Positions 62,634 to 64,000 of a stretch of DNA of 64,000 bases are shown in pieces. The stretch lies in assembly GCA_036426205.1 (NCBI GenBank), contig CM071570.1:3425997-3489996 (forward strand). Direction: 5' to 3'. This DNA is from Ascaphus truei (taxonomy: Eukaryota; Chordata; Amphibia; Anura; Ascaphidae). Each line of letters starts with the position of its first letter. Position 1 is the first letter of the stretch. The notes beneath the pieces are model-generated. The model was not told the origin of the DNA. It saw nothing but the letters and a program-made list of their open reading frames with translations, and searched no databases. A program made the translations under genes and the position numbers.

Positions 62634-64000
62634 GTAATAATACTGCCGGAGAGCGCGCTATACGGAGGCGGGGATACACGTTACTATCTACACCGAGGTG
62701 CGGCTTATTACACAACTACACCACCAGTTCTAGGTACACTGAGTATCATACAACTGATACAAACTATACTGCGACACAGCAGCGGGGTGAGTTAATGACA
62801 CAACTACTCAATGATACACACTATAACACAACTCACATAATGAGCGCATCCTATACTGACACACAGTGAGGTGTGTAGTAATATACAACTACACAATGAT
62901 ACACACTTATAACAAACTCACTATAAGGCACAGCCTATACTGCACAGCAGTGAGGTGTGTAATGACAAATACACAATGATACACACTTATAACACAACTC
63001 ACATACTGAGGCAATCCCATTACTGACACCCAGTGGGGTGTGTAATATACAACTACTCAATGATACACATTATAACACAACTCACAAACTGAGGCAATCC
63101 CTATACTGACACAGCAGTGAGGTGTGTAATATAACAACTACACAATGATACACACTTATAACACAGCTCGCATACTGAGGCACATCCTTATTACGACACA
63201 GTAGTGAGGTGTGTAATGATACTTCACATATATTACTATACATAAACAGCCAGGCGTGCAATGGTACAGCTATTACACAACTGCAATGTGATACGTAAGA
63301 TGGAACAGCATGGTGGCACAATGATACACCACTATACAACTAGTACACCCCTGTACGGACACACACACAGAATATACACAACTGCTATTCGGAAACGAGA
63401 GCCGGGCAATGCGGAAGCAATATACAAACACGACAATGTTACACAACTCTAATACAATACCTGGATGTACCACACTGTGTGCAGAAAGTACACACACATC
63501 GTAACACACTGCCACATAATCTACACATGTCACTTTGGGTATACATCAGTGTCTCTAATATTGAACATCACAATGCTACAACAATGGCACACAAATACAC
63601 AAATTTGATAGCTATAAAGTGGTTACACACACTCCATGCGAGTATGCAAACACACTGCTAGACTGTAAATGATTACACATAATATAACATAAGTGCAGGA
63701 GAGACGGATGTATGGGACTGTTTACAAACATGACGACATGTACAAAAGCAGTTTGAGGTACACAAAAATGAGTACACTGCTACATAACACAACACTACTA
63801 TTTGCTCTAAAATCAGAGACCCACGAATGAGCCTGTGTTATAAAGACATGAATTGTGTTAACTGTATTTGCAGTGTTTGAAATATTGTACTTATAACAGC
63901 CACAATGTAAATCACAGCAGAGTGCGAGTGACCACATCCAAGACCACCAACATACTCGGTACCTACACAAAGACCCCAACACATCAACATCTGATAAAAG
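62634..64000 (+). other. HADHB: Probable HADHB intron 1 (continues beyond window)
   Basis: No coding exon found. 62745-63225 is a tandem array; 63226-64000 is AT/CA-rich, with many ACACA words and no clear repeat unit. Confidence 0.4.
62745..63225. repeat. 84-bp degenerate tandem repeat, about five to six copies
   Basis: The word AATGATACACA recurs at 62810, 62895, 62975, 63059 and 63143 (spacing 85, 80, 84, 84), together with GTGAGGTGTGTAATA and AACACAACTCAC. Confidence 0.9.

Overview
This is a vertebrate nuclear genome window, most likely from a frog. Two host genes are read with confidence and a third at its edge. On the + strand are the last three coding exons of GAREM2, an adaptor of growth-factor/MAPK signalling (window start to 17021). 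On the - strand, from about 62.2 kb down to 25.98 kb, is all or nearly all of HADHA, the alpha subunit of the mitochondrial trifunctional protein. At the right edge, head to head with HADHA, lies a CpG-rich promoter and a probable non-coding first exon of HADHB (+). The order GAREM2(+) - HADHA(-) - HADHB(+) is the same as in human chromosome 2p23. Exons 2-20 of HADHA were placed one by one from their splice sites. Phases close throughout, and these exons encode 741 residues, the same as the corresponding part of human HADHA. The catalytic residues fall at the human numbers (Glu151, Glu173, His498, Glu510).

Layout: 1-17.0 kb, GAREM2 with a 12.5-kb intron holding a 3.3-kb duplicated block, SINE-head and 41-bp tandem arrays and foldback MITEs; 17.0-25.6 kb, intergenic space between two convergent genes, with a degenerate G-rich array (18.1-19.6 kb) and a broken Tc1-type transposon (19.9-21.6 kb); 25.6-62.2 kb, HADHA; 62.2-64 kb, shared promoter, HADHB exon 1 and an 84-bp tandem array.

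The HADHA introns carry most of the unusual material. Intron 14 holds a Tc1/mariner-like element whose inside has become a 1.6-kb array of a 33-bp unit. Intron 6 is largely a 6.7-kb Helitron with recognisable ends and a decayed helicase. Intron 3 has two abutting Harbinger-like MITEs. Intron 13 has a 21-bp minisatellite running up to the splice donor. Intron 1 has about 3 kb of extremely G-rich array just downstream of exon 1.

The assembly appears to be mosaic in quality. One copy of the 3.3-kb duplication and parts of most arrays are peppered with single-base deletions, as expected for uncorrected long-read gap filling. This also explains why HADHA exon 1 does not read cleanly. No bacterial-type defence system, CRISPR array, tRNA or rRNA gene was seen. 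The many long open frames in the arrays are low-complexity artefacts.
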